Shown piece after piece: positions 6,155-12,349 of a stretch of DNA of 16,472 nucleotides; the first letter of the stretch is position 1, and each line of letters starts with the position of its first letter. This stretch comes from Candidatus Saccharimonadota bacterium. GTDB taxonomy: Bacteria > Patescibacteriota > Saccharimonadia > Saccharimonadales > UBA10212. The notes beneath the pieces are model-generated. The model was not told where the DNA came from. It made no database searches and worked only from the letters and a program-made list of their open reading frames with translations. The translations under genes and the position numbers were made by a program. The stretch lies in the NCBI GenBank assembly GCA_028288985.1, contig JAQGHE010000036.1:1-16472 (forward strand), in the 5' to 3' direction.

Positions 6155-6468
6155 ATACATTAAATCTCGACTCAATCTTCGGCTCTCTAGCTGATCCTAC
6201 CCGTCGTGACATTTTAAGAAGGGTAGCAAAGGACGAACTGTCGGTAAGCGAAATAGCCCAACCTTATGATTTAACATTAGCCGCCGTGTCTAAGCATTTG
6301 CGTGTACTTGAAAGGGCCAAGCTGGTAATTAAAAAAAGGAGAGGCAAAGAGCAGATGGTCCAGTTGGCGCCGCGCGCCTTCGCCGATGCTGACGAGTATT
6401 TAGAATACTATCGGCAAGTTTGGGAAAGTAGGTTTGATTCATTAGACAAATTATTAAAGGAGAATTAG
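6145..6468 (+). CDS. ArsR-family winged-helix transcriptional repressor
   Basis: This 107-residue DNA-binding repressor probably controls its own operon. Residues 8-28 (LDSIFGSLADPTRRDILRRVA) are the conserved first helices of ArsR proteins. The helix-turn-helix runs through about 33-58 (SVSEIAQPYDLTLAAVSKHLRVLERAKL), followed by a wing with KKRRGKEQMVQL. No CXC metal site as in ArsR/SmtB metal sensors is present, so a small organic ligand or another signal is more likely. It belongs to the subgroup usually found next to SRPBCC (AHSA1) genes, as here. The SRPBCC gene starts 2 bases after this stop. The start codon lies inside the operator and about 2 bases from the predicted transcription start, so translation is probably leaderless. 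Confidence 0.9.
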   Translation: MVEYTLNLDSIFGSLADPTRRDILRRVAKDELSVSEIAQPYDLTLAAVSKHLRVLERAKLVIKKRRGKEQMVQLAPRAFADADEYLEYYRQVWESRFDSLDKLLKEN

Positions 6469-6470
6469 CT

Positions 6471-6935
6471 ATGGCCGAAGAAGCAACAAGTAGTGACAGA
6501 AGTGTTGGTTTTACCATTACGCGGGTTTTTGAAGCGCCGCCCGAGCGTGTTTGGAAGGCTTTCACCCAACCCGATCAGTTTGCCCAGTGGTTTGGTGGAG
6601 CCGACGCCACAGTGAGCGATGTAGCAATGGACGTGCGCGTCGGTGGTGAGTGGCGGGCAATTATGCACCTCCCGGATGCTCCTGACATCTCTTGGGCTGG
6701 CGAGTACCGCGAGGTAGATGAGCCCTCAAAACTGGTCCTTACATTTAAAAACCCAAGCAATCATAATGACCCAAACAGAGAAGTGGTAACCGTAGTATTC
6801 ACCGATCAAGGTGGCAAGACCCAGATCGTTTACACGCAGCAAGGCAACATGCAGCAAGATGAATATGGACGTGCCGAAGCGGGTACCCAACTGTTCTTGG
6901 ACAGCATGGAAGAATTACTAAAAAAGCAAACTTAA
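6471..6935 (+). CDS. SRPBCC (AHSA1/START-like) domain protein, copy 1
   Basis: This 154-residue protein has the helix-grip fold that encloses a hydrophobic ligand cavity. The family signature is clear: FTITRVFEAPPERVWKAFTQPDQFAQWFG (14-42), then VGGEWRAIM, WAGEYREVDEPSKLVLTF (75-92) and a final helix LFLDSMEELLKKQ. Proteins of this AHSA1-like group are commonly paired with an ArsR regulator. Their ligands are mostly unknown, so no reaction is assigned. AAAGGAGA at about 6457-6464, inside the end of arsR, provides the ribosome binding site. A VOC protein follows after 14 bases. A second SRPBCC protein at 7424 is related but clearly diverged, suggesting an old tandem duplication of an SRPBCC-VOC pair. 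Confidence 0.88.
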   Translation: MAEEATSSDRSVGFTITRVFEAPPERVWKAFTQPDQFAQWFGGADATVSDVAMDVRVGGEWRAIMHLPDAPDISWAGEYREVDEPSKLVLTFKNPSNHNDPNREVVTVVFTDQGGKTQIVYTQQGNMQQDEYGRAEAGTQLFLDSMEELLKKQT

Positions 6936-6949
6936 GAAAGGAAAACATA

Positions 6950-7405
6950 GTGCAAAAAATAACTACATTCTTGACGTTCGAGAGCAAAGGCAAAGAGGCG
7001 GTGGACTTCTACGTTTCTATCTTCAAAAACTCTCAGGTTAACAGCTCAATGGTTATGCCGGGCGGTGATCAGCTGCTTCATGCCTCATTCTCGCTTGATG
7101 GTGAGGAGTATATGGCTATGGACGGCGGCGAACACTTTAAATTTGAACAAGGCACTTCGTTATTTGTAACATGCCAGGATCAGGAAGAAGTAGACTATTT
7201 CTGGGACAAGCTTTCAGAAGGCGGCGAGCCGGGCCAATGTGGCTGGCTTAAAGACAAGTTTGGTATGTCATGGCAAATTATTCCAAAAGCCCTCGGCGAA
7301 CTCATGCAAGGCCCGGATCCTGAAAAATCGCAGCGTGTCATGCAGGCCATGCTTAAAATGAACAAAATTGACGTAGCAAAGCTGAAGGAAGCGCACGACC
7401 AGTAA
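6950..7405 (+). CDS. VOC superfamily PhnB-like protein, copy 1
   Basis: This 151-residue protein belongs to the vicinal oxygen chelate (glyoxalase/bleomycin resistance) superfamily, in the group often mislabelled '3-demethylubiquinone-9 3-methyltransferase' or PhnB-like. Recognisable parts are QKITTFLTF, KEAVDFYVSIFKNSQVN (15-31), FSLDGEEYMAMDGGEHFKF and the signature QEEVDYFWDKLSEGG...CGWLKDKFGMSWQIIPKAL. The C-terminus (MQAMLKMNKIDVAKLKEA) is typical of this subgroup. No catalytic activity can be assigned. The start is GTG at 6950, preceded by AAGAAAGGAAAA. It shares most of these motifs with the VOC protein at 7918, and the two form repeat units with the SRPBCC genes before them. Confidence 0.88.
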   Translation: MQKITTFLTFESKGKEAVDFYVSIFKNSQVNSSMVMPGGDQLLHASFSLDGEEYMAMDGGEHFKFEQGTSLFVTCQDQEEVDYFWDKLSEGGEPGQCGWLKDKFGMSWQIIPKALGELMQGPDPEKSQRVMQAMLKMNKIDVAKLKEAHDQ

Positions 7406-7423
7406 AATAAGGAGGAATAAGCT

Positions 7424-7900
7424 ATGGCAAATAATAAAACTACTATCACGGCGCCGGCTGGCGGCCACGAAATAATTATCGAGCGTGTGTTTGATGCGCC
7501 TCGCGAAAAGGTCTGGCAGGCTTACGCTGACCCGGAATTGGTTATCCAGTGGCAAGGCCCCAGGAATCTTAAAGGCAAGATAGATAGCTGGGATTTTAAG
7601 CCCGGCGGCCGGTGGGGCTATACCCACACAGACGCCGACGGTAACAGTTATTCTTTCCACGGCTTTAACCATGAGATTAAGGCGCCGGAGCACCTGGTTA
7701 GTACTTTCGAGTTCAATGGTGTCCCCGGCCATGTGTCGATGAACAGCGCGTTTTTTGAAGACCTTGGCGGCAAGACCAAACTTAAGACTATCGCCCTATT
7801 CGAGTCAAACGAAGACCGTGATGGGATGATGGCTAGCGGCATGGAGCGCGGTGTGGTTGAGGGCAACGAACGCTTAGACGAACTGTTGGAAAAAATCTAA
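7424..7900 (+). CDS. SRPBCC (AHSA1/START-like) domain protein, copy 2
   Basis: This 158-residue helix-grip protein contains EIIIERVFDAPREKVWQAYADPELVIQW (about 16-43), a segment with KPGGRWGYTHTDADGN (59-74) and a final charged helix RGVVEGNERLDELLEKI. The order of elements is the same as in the copy at 6471, but identity outside the N-terminal motif is low by eye. The fold suggests binding of a hydrophobic small molecule; the ligand is unknown. AAGGAGGAAT at about 7409-7418 gives a strong ribosome binding site. It is 18 bases after the previous gene and 17 before the next, in keeping with one operon. Confidence 0.88.
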   Translation: MANNKTTITAPAGGHEIIIERVFDAPREKVWQAYADPELVIQWQGPRNLKGKIDSWDFKPGGRWGYTHTDADGNSYSFHGFNHEIKAPEHLVSTFEFNGVPGHVSMNSAFFEDLGGKTKLKTIALFESNEDRDGMMASGMERGVVEGNERLDELLEKI

Positions 7901-7917
7901 ATTTAAGGAGAGAGCAT

Positions 7918-8385
7918 ATGCAAAAGATTAGCCCATTCTTATGGTTCGATGACGAAGCCGAAGAGGCTGCTAATTTTTACGTGTCGATTTTTAAGAATTC
8001 TAAGATCAACAATGTAACCCGTTACGATGAAGCCGGGGCAAAAGTATCTGGCAAGCCTGAGGGCAGCGTGATGGTTGTGGGCTTTGAGCTGGACGGGCAA
8101 AAATTTGCCGCGCTAAACGGCGGACCAGATTTTAAGTTTACTGAGGCTACCTCATTCGTAGTCGATTGCGAGAATCAGGAAGAGGTAGATTACTTTTGGG
8201 AAAAGTTGACCGCTGATGGGGGCGAAGAAGTCCAGTGCGGTTGGCTAAAAGATAAGTACGGTTTGTCGTGGCAGGTAGTGCCTAAAAATATGGACCAGTT
8301 GATAAGCTCGCCAAAAGCCATGGAGGCTATGCTTAAGATGAAGAAAATCGACATAAAAACTCTGGAGCAGGCCAGCGACTCCTAG
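7918..8385 (+). CDS. VOC superfamily PhnB-like protein, copy 2
   Basis: This 155-residue protein is from the same PhnB-like VOC group as the 6950 protein. It opens with QKISPFLWFDDEAEEAANFYV, the usual form of the family, and carries NQEEVDYFWEKLTADGGEE and CGWLKDKYGLSWQVVPK, ending with AMLKMKKIDIKTLEQA. These segments align directly with the first copy. The two also share the QEEVDYFW and LKDK(F/Y)G(M/L)SWQ(I/V)(I/V)PK blocks, so they are paralogues. Function is unassigned; resistance or detoxification is plausible from the operon setting, with ArsR before it and an efflux pump after. AAGGAGAGAG at 7905-7914 is the ribosome binding site. Confidence 0.88.
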   Translation: MQKISPFLWFDDEAEEAANFYVSIFKNSKINNVTRYDEAGAKVSGKPEGSVMVVGFELDGQKFAALNGGPDFKFTEATSFVVDCENQEEVDYFWEKLTADGGEEVQCGWLKDKYGLSWQVVPKNMDQLISSPKAMEAMLKMKKIDIKTLEQASDS

Positions 8386-8417
8386 ACGGGATGCTAACAA
8401 AAATTTAAACTAATGCT

Positions 8418-8504
8418 ATGACATTCAAGACCTACATCGATAACATCGAAGCAAAGACCGGCAAAACACCGGCAGATTTCCACATGGGTAAAAAGCAGGT
8501 ATGA
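8418..8504 (+). pseudogene. Truncated DUF4287 protein remnant (28 codons)
   Basis: A short frame starts at ATG 8418 with MTFKTYIDNIEAKTGKTPAD and stops after 28 codons at TGA 8502-8504. From memory this opening matches the start of DUF4287 domain proteins, which normally continue for at least 40 more residues after 'KTGKTPEDF'. Here the match ends at 'ADF' and is followed by HMGKKQV and a stop. No remaining part is seen downstream of the efflux gene. The last four bases (ATGA) overlap the start of the efflux pump gene, so if translated this stub could couple ribosomes to it. There is no clear ribosome binding site before it. I read it as a gene cut by arrival of the efflux gene; a functional leader peptide is less likely. 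Confidence 0.55.
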
Positions 8505-9967
8505 ATTTAGATACGCGAGCGCGCTGGCTGGCACTGTTCGTTCTTTGCGGCGGCAGTTTGATGATAGTCCTTGATAGCACCATAGTGAATGTGGCGCTGC
8601 CCTCAATCAGGACAGATCTGCATTTTTCGCAGGCCTCGCTAGCTTGGGTAGTCAACGCCTACTTGCTGACCTTCGGCGGCTTTCTCCTACTGGGCGGACG
8701 GCTGGGTGATCTATATGGTCATCGCAAATTATTTCTTATCGGACTTACGGTCTTTACGCTGGCCTCGCTTGGCTGCGGGCTGGCTCCTTCACAGCACGTT
8801 CTGATAGTCGCCAGAGCCCTGCAGGGGCTTGGCGGCGCCGTAGTTTCTGCGGTAGGGCTTTCTTTAATGATGGATCTGTTTACCGAGCCGGCCGAGCGAG
8901 CCAGAGCGATGGGAGTATTCGGTTTTGTAGCGGCTGGCGGCGGTAGCCTGGGCGTACTGCTTGGCGGGCTTCTGACAGGTACTCTTAACTGGCACTGGAT
9001 ATTCCTTGTTAATGTGCCAATCGGGATTCTCGTCTATTTTTTGTCTCTTAGGCTGCTGCCAGAATCCAGATCAATCGCTGCCGCTAAGCATCTTGATGTT
9101 GCCGGCGCCGTTACCATAACCGCCGCCCTGCTGTTTGCCGTATATGCTGTTGTGAACGGAAACGCAGCCGGCTGGTTATCGGGTCAGACTTTGGGCTTGC
9201 TGGGAACTTCTTTATTATTGCTGGCGGTCTTCCTGGGAGTAGAGTCCCGCGCCCGTTCGCCGCTTATACCGCTCAGTTTATTTAAACAGCGCAATGTAGC
9301 TGTCGCGAATACTGTAGGCGTGCTGTGGGCAGCCGCCATGTTCGCCTGGTTTTTCCTCTCGGCCCTCTACCTTCAATTGGTGCTAGGCTATAGCCCGCTT
9401 AAAGTAGGCTTGTCATTCCTGCCGGCTAACTTGATCATGGCCGTTTTCTCTGTCGGGCTTTCCGCCAGACTGGTCATGCGCTTTGGTATCAGAAAGCCTC
9501 TGGCGGCCGGGTTGCTGGTAGCCGCGGCCGGCCTTATACTCTTTGCGCGTGCCCCCGTTGGCGGCAATTTCATAACAGATGTACTGCCCAGTATGATTTT
9601 GCTTGGCTTTGGAGCGGGCATGGCATTTAATCCGGTTCTGCTGGCTGCTATGAGCGGCGTCAAGCCTCACGAGTCCGGCCTTGCGTCCGGGATAGTCAAC
9701 ACTTCGTTTATGATGGGCGGAGCACTTGGCTTGGCTATTCTTGCCAGCTTGGCGGCTTCACGCACCACCAGTCTGCTTGACTCGGGCAGCGGCCGGCTGG
9801 CGGCTCTTGCCAGCGGTTACCACGCCGCGTTTCTTGTAGGGGCCCTCTTTGCGATTATCGCGGCGGTTGTCGGCTCTTCGTTTATCAGAGTAAGCAAAGC
9901 GATCGAATCATATGAAGGAGTTAAGGACGGGAATGCTCTGCTAACCCATGGCAGCCACCAGGAATAA
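8501..9967 (+). CDS. DHA2-family MFS drug efflux transporter (EmrB/QacA type)
   Basis: This proton-driven multidrug exporter of the major facilitator superfamily has 488 residues and about 14 hydrophobic segments, as in the 14-helix DHA2 group. Visible motifs are LDSTIVNVALP at 24-34 (helix 1 signature of this group), motif A GGRLGDLYGHRKL at 65-77, RALQGLGGA at 105-113, a motif C-like GGGSLGVLLGG at 147-156, and the W-x-W-IF-L-VNVPIG segment at 164-175. The start ATG overlaps the stop of the DUF4287 stub (ATGA), and the ribosome binding site is weak (GCAGGT), so coupling is likely. As the last gene of the arsR operon it suggests export of whatever compound the regulator senses. The substrate is not predictable. 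Its stop lies 7 bases from the convergent gene, without an obvious terminator between. Confidence 0.92.
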   Translation: MNLDTRARWLALFVLCGGSLMIVLDSTIVNVALPSIRTDLHFSQASLAWVVNAYLLTFGGFLLLGGRLGDLYGHRKLFLIGLTVFTLASLGCGLAPSQHVLIVARALQGLGGAVVSAVGLSLMMDLFTEPAERARAMGVFGFVAAGGGSLGVLLGGLLTGTLNWHWIFLVNVPIGILVYFLSLRLLPESRSIAAAKHLDVAGAVTITAALLFAVYAVVNGNAAGWLSGQTLGLLGTSLLLLAVFLGVESRARSPLIPLSLFKQRNVAVANTVGVLWAAAMFAWFFLSALYLQLVLGYSPLKVGLSFLPANLIMAVFSVGLSARLVMRFGIRKPLAAGLLVAAAGLILFARAPVGGNFITDVLPSMILLGFGAGMAFNPVLLAAMSGVKPHESGLASGIVNTSFMMGGALGLAILASLAASRTTSLLDSGSGRLAALASGYHAAFLVGALFAIIAAVVGSSFIRVSKAIESYEGVKDGNALLTHGSHQE

Positions 9968-9974
9968 AGTGAGT

Positions 9975-10526
9975 CTAGCCCGTATCACCTTTTCCAAGAT
10001 CGTTCAGCAGAGCTATTAACTCAGGCTTCTTAATCCCCCCGCAATTAATTTGCTGTTCGTGCACTATGATGTAACCCTGCAGCAGCCTTTGCAGTTCCAA
10101 GGCATCCTTTCGCAGTAGAAAATTGACGGAGTATGGGTTGGTGATGAAATATCTGGACGACATATGCAGAGAGCCAAAAAAAGGCCCCACATGGGCCTCA
10201 ACGCTCAAGATGTCACGTATAGGGGTACTGGTAAGTCGAGCGACCCTAAAGAATATACGTTTAGCTATAGTCAGCTTTTCTCTGTCTAGAGTAACGGTGT
10301 CCGGGAAGAGCGTAAAGGGAAAAATAGTATTAGTGGTAAATAGTATGTCGTGCGATTTTCTGGTTACTTCCTCCAATTCTGTAGAGGCTTTTTCCGGGGT
10401 CGGGTTGGTTTTACGCCTAGACCTTTGCCGGACTAAGCCGCGCCTCATTAGAGCAAGTTTAACAGCCTCAAAAACATCAACGCTTGATCTAAGATAATCA
10501 TCGGATGAACGTTTTTTCCTCGCCAT
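9975..10526 (-). CDS. PH-like domain protein of unknown function
   Basis: This 183-residue protein has no signal peptide or transmembrane segment. Residues 1-45 are highly basic (MARKKRSS; RQRSRRKT), and residues 65-155 alternate strands in a way that suggests a bacterial pleckstrin-homology-like barrel: FPFTLFPDTVTLDREKLTIA, RLTSTPIRDILSVEAHVGPF, SSRYFITNPY, then a helix DALELQRLLQGYIIVHEQQ. The strand 'I-x-D-I-L-S-V-E' after a conserved basic helix is a common element of bPH domains. The C-terminal tail (KPELIALLNDLGKGD) forms another helix. Function is unknown. The start ATG at 10526 lies 18 bases after a minus-strand TATAAT (10545-10550), with GAGGCGGG between as a possible ribosome binding site. 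It converges on the efflux pump gene. Confidence 0.6.
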   Translation of the reverse strand: MARKKRSSDDYLRSSVDVFEAVKLALMRRGLVRQRSRRKTNPTPEKASTELEEVTRKSHDILFTTNTIFPFTLFPDTVTLDREKLTIAKRIFFRVARLTSTPIRDILSVEAHVGPFFGSLHMSSRYFITNPYSVNFLLRKDALELQRLLQGYIIVHEQQINCGGIKKPELIALLNDLGKGDTG

Positions 10527-10544
10527 TTTTTAGCACCCGCCTCT

Positions 10545-10550
10545 ATTATA
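10545..10550 (-). promoter_or_regulatory. -10 element for the 9975-10526 gene
   Basis: TATAAT on the minus strand lies 18 bases upstream of the ATG, leaving a leader of roughly a dozen bases that holds GAGGCGGG. No clear -35 box is seen at 16-18 bases. Confidence 0.45.
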
Positions 10551-10785
10551 TTCCTGAGAGTCTAGAGGGGATGTAATCGTATCCGAGATGCTCTTTGGTT
10601 GGTTATGTTAATCTTACTGCTAAATCGGTTTACGGCACTATAGTTTCCCCGAGTTTACACTGGTGTATCTCTTATTTGTAAGGATAGTTACAGCAGTTTT
10701 ATGCTGTTAATTTTAAATTCTATAACGTGTGTTTGCTAGTCTGCGAACACATGTTCTCGGTACAACAACTAAGGGGGGATCTAGA
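10551..10785. other. Intergenic region with hairpin before the cysteine-rich gene
   Basis: No gene is supported here. ACAGCA (10690-10695) and TGCTGT (10702-10707) form a 6-bp hairpin with a GTTTTA loop, followed by AT-rich sequence. TATAAC at 10721-10726 may be the -10 box for the next gene, but no convincing -35 accompanies it. A strong Shine-Dalgarno sequence, AAGGGGGG (10771-10778), ends the region. A GTG at 10729 is in frame with the cysteine-rich gene but has no ribosome binding site. Confidence 0.4.
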
Positions 10786-11457
10786 GTGAGAAGGGTCTTT
10801 GCTGTGATTCTCGTTCTGGCCGCTGTCTGTCTGCCAGCTAGCTACGCGCTAGCCGGCGGTGGAAACGGCGATCAAGGCAATTCGCAACAATCGTCGGACA
10901 ACGGCGGCAAGGATCACGGAAAGCAGTCGAAGCAGTCCGACCAATCCGGCTGCAAGGACAAGTCCTGCGGCGAAAGCGACAAGTCGTCGTGCAAGAAGGA
11001 CTGCGGACACACCGGTACGACTCCGTCATGCTCAGACCACAAGTCCTGTGGTGATCAATCCGGCTGCAAGGACAAGTCCTGCGGCGGAGGTGAACATCCC
11101 GGCTGCAAGGACGAATCATGCGGCGGCCACACGTCCACGACTCCGTCGTGCTCGTCGGACCACAAATCCTGCAGTGGGGGCGAGAAGCCTTCGTGCAAGA
11201 AGGACTGCGGACATACCACTACGGTGACGGTGACGGCCACTACGCCCGCACCGCCGCCAGCTAGCGTCACAACGACCACGAAGTCGCCGGCGGTTACCAC
11301 AACCGCACCCGGCCAGACCACTACCGTGACAAAGACGGTGACAGCACCGGCCAGTCCGGTACCGCCCAAGGGACATACGAAGAAGCCGCATGTTCCCAGA
11401 AAGCCGTCCTATCACCGCCCGAAGCATCCGCCTGTGACTACGGCCTACACCGCCTAA
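10786..11457 (+). CDS. Secreted cysteine-repeat protein with Thr/Pro-rich stalk
   Basis: I do not recognise a family. From the GTG at 10786 the protein has 223 residues. Residues 1-23 (RRVFAVILVLAAVCLPASYALA after the start) are a signal peptide ending at ALA. After a polar Gly/Gln/Lys stretch, residues 56-141 hold 14 cysteines as seven C-x(3-6)-C pairs. They are arranged in two copies of a 38-residue repeat starting DQSGCKDKSCG and a partial third. Then comes a Thr/Ser/Pro stalk (144-190, mucin-like) and a basic Pro/His/Lys end (195-215). There is no LPxTG motif. The start is preferred over GTG 10729 because AAGGGGGG lies 7 bases upstream. The sortase gene begins 4 bases after its stop. Metal binding or disulfide cross-linking outside the cell is plausible but unproven. 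Codons favour C/G endings. Confidence 0.7.
   Translation: MRRVFAVILVLAAVCLPASYALAGGGNGDQGNSQQSSDNGGKDHGKQSKQSDQSGCKDKSCGESDKSSCKKDCGHTGTTPSCSDHKSCGDQSGCKDKSCGGGEHPGCKDESCGGHTSTTPSCSSDHKSCSGGEKPSCKKDCGHTTTVTVTATTPAPPPASVTTTTKSPAVTTTAPGQTTTVTKTVTAPASPVPPKGHTKKPHVPRKPSYHRPKHPPVTTAYTA
10942..11213 (+). repeat. Direct repeats within the cysteine-rich gene
   Basis: A 31-base string beginning CAATCCGGCTGC is identical at 10942-10972 and 11056-11086, 114 bases (38 codons) apart. A 23-base string beginning TCGTGCAAGAAG is identical at 10987-11009 and 11191-11213, 204 bases (68 codons) apart. Near-perfect identity at DNA level indicates recent internal duplication, and copy number could vary between strains. 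Confidence 0.85.
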
Positions 11458-11461
11458 CCGG

Positions 11462-12076
11462 ATGGTCCGCTTCGCAGCGATTTTCCTGCTAAGCGGGGCA
11501 TTAGCGGTAACGGCAAGTCAAGCTACGGCATCCCGGGCAGCTGCGGCTGTCCGGGATTGTCCGTACGCCGCACCGCCGTATCCCGAAGGGCCTAAGCCGG
11601 CGATGTTTGGAACACTGACCATCGACAGTATCGGGCTGCGGACCCCGATCTTCCGCGGTAGCTGGCCGGATATGAGTACGGAAGCCAGCAAATCATTGAT
11701 GTATGGCCCGGCCCTCTATTCGCAAACCCAAATGGGCTGGCCCAACAGCTGGCCCGGCCAGGGCGGCACTGTTGGCATAGCAGGACACCGCACTACGCGG
11801 ACGCACCCGTTCTGCCTAGCTGCCCAGATCGGCAACGGAGTCTTGGCTAGGATCAAGACTTCGTATGGCACCTTTGTCTACCGCGCCATCGCCAACTTTG
11901 TCTTGCCCGGCAACGACGATGCGGCATTCAAGCATCCAGCCCGGTACGATCCTCACCCAAAGCTCTGGACTCGCGGCGTGAAGCCGGAGTACTTGGTACT
12001 TGGGGCGTGCGATCCGCCGCACTCTGCGCTGCGACGGATCAACGTGATCCTCAAGCTGGTTGGCGAGTACGCTTAA
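11462..12076 (+). CDS. Sortase, class E-like
   Basis: Sortases are membrane or cell-wall transpeptidases that cut a sorting motif and attach the protein to the envelope. The 204-residue product has a signal or anchor segment at 4-20 with AxA-like sites after it. The sortase barrel follows: LTIDSIGLRTPIFRG (52-66), GGTVGIAGHRTTRTHPF (101-117) with catalytic H109, and YLVLGACDPPHSALRRINV with catalytic C183 and R191 or R192. The usual 'TLTTC' is 'LVLGAC' here, close to actinobacterial class E enzymes with CxP after the cysteine. C33 and C118 could form a disulfide. The ATG is 4 bases after the cysteine-rich gene stop, with no separate ribosome binding site, so translation is coupled. The LPNTG protein downstream is a natural substrate candidate. 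Codon use is more GC-rich than the flanks. Confidence 0.88.
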   Translation: MVRFAAIFLLSGALAVTASQATASRAAAAVRDCPYAAPPYPEGPKPAMFGTLTIDSIGLRTPIFRGSWPDMSTEASKSLMYGPALYSQTQMGWPNSWPGQGGTVGIAGHRTTRTHPFCLAAQIGNGVLARIKTSYGTFVYRAIANFVLPGNDDAAFKHPARYDPHPKLWTRGVKPEYLVLGACDPPHSALRRINVILKLVGEYA

Positions 12077-12084
12077 ACAAGCGT

Positions 12085-12174
12085 GGAGACCCCGACAGAG
12101 CAGGCTCTCTCCCGGGTCGCTCTGTTTGCACCTCTTGGGGTGCACCGCGGTGCCGCAGCCGCGGCGGGGTCTCC
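12085..12174 (+). ncRNA. Candidate structured RNA: closed four-way junction
   Basis: Four perfect helices nest with almost no unpaired bases at the junction. The outer helix is GGAGACCCCG (12085-12094) with CGGGGTCTCC (12165-12174), 10 bp. Inside it are ACAGAGC (12095-12101) with GCTCTGT (12119-12125), 7 bp; TGCACC (12127-12132) with GGTGCA (12139-12144), 6 bp; and CCGCGG (12145-12150) with CCGCGG (12159-12164), 6 bp. Only T12126 is unpaired between arms. It lies 8 bases after the sortase stop, so it may be a 3' untranslated element, a separate small RNA or part of the leader of the LPNTG gene. It does not match tRNA (arm lengths differ, no TTCGA loop). The strand is inferred from neighbours; no dedicated promoter is visible. 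Confidence 0.45.
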
Positions 12175-12227
12175 CGGTTCCTTAGTGGGGCCGAAGGTGC
12201 TTTCGCCAGGTGTTAGTTGTACCGAGA

Positions 12228-12274
12228 AGCCCGGGGCTGAGGCCGCGTTTGAAAGCGCGATCCGGCCCCGGGCT
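12228..12274 (+). terminator. Strong hairpin, possible terminator of the sortase transcript
   Basis: AGCCCGGGGC (12228-12237) and GCCCCGGGCT (12265-12274) form a perfect 10-bp GC-rich stem. An inner stem of CGCG (12244-12247) with CGCG (12256-12259) is extended by TTT/AAG pairs. It is followed by ATCTCATTATT, which is AT-rich but not a clean T-run. It could end transcription, protect a 3' end or be a further arm of the structured RNA. Confidence 0.45.
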
Positions 12275-12349
12275 ATCTCATTATTAAAAACTAGTTAATA
12301 AGTTCACTGCGAGATCCTCCAAAAACGGATATTTTGTAAGTACTACAAG

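Noticed and set aside
6950..7405. Ubiquinone methyltransferase, a label often attached to this domain
   Set aside because: The protein has a VOC fold and no SAM-binding motif; the label is a known misnomer for PhnB-like proteins.
9968..9974. Terminator between the efflux pump and the convergent PH-like gene
   Set aside because: Only 7 bases separate the stops and no hairpin with a T-run is seen on either strand.
10690..10715. Terminator at the ACAGCA/TGCTGT hairpin
   Set aside because: No plus-strand gene ends upstream, the stem is only 6 bp and the following sequence is mixed A/T; an operator or chance repeat is as likely.
10942..11213. CRISPR or other interspersed repeat array
   Set aside because: The repeats are in frame within a coding sequence at unequal intervals and encode the cysteine repeat.
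12127..12174. Resemblance of GGGTGCACCGCGG to the T-box consensus (GGGTGGNACCGCGG)
   Set aside because: One base of the core is missing, no specifier stem is visible upstream, and the downstream gene is not an aminoacyl-tRNA synthetase or amino-acid gene. The bases are better explained by the four-way junction.
12085..12174. tRNA or tmRNA gene, because of the cloverleaf shape
   Set aside because: The outer stem has 10 bp and the arms 7, 6 and 6 bp; there is no TTCGA-type loop, no anticodon arm of 5 bp with a 7-base loop, and no CCA end.
12083..12298. 71-codon open frame starting at GTG in the intergenic region
   Set aside because: No ribosome binding site, no recognisable protein pattern, and the DNA is dominated by perfect inverted repeats. 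Long frames are expected in GC-rich sequence.
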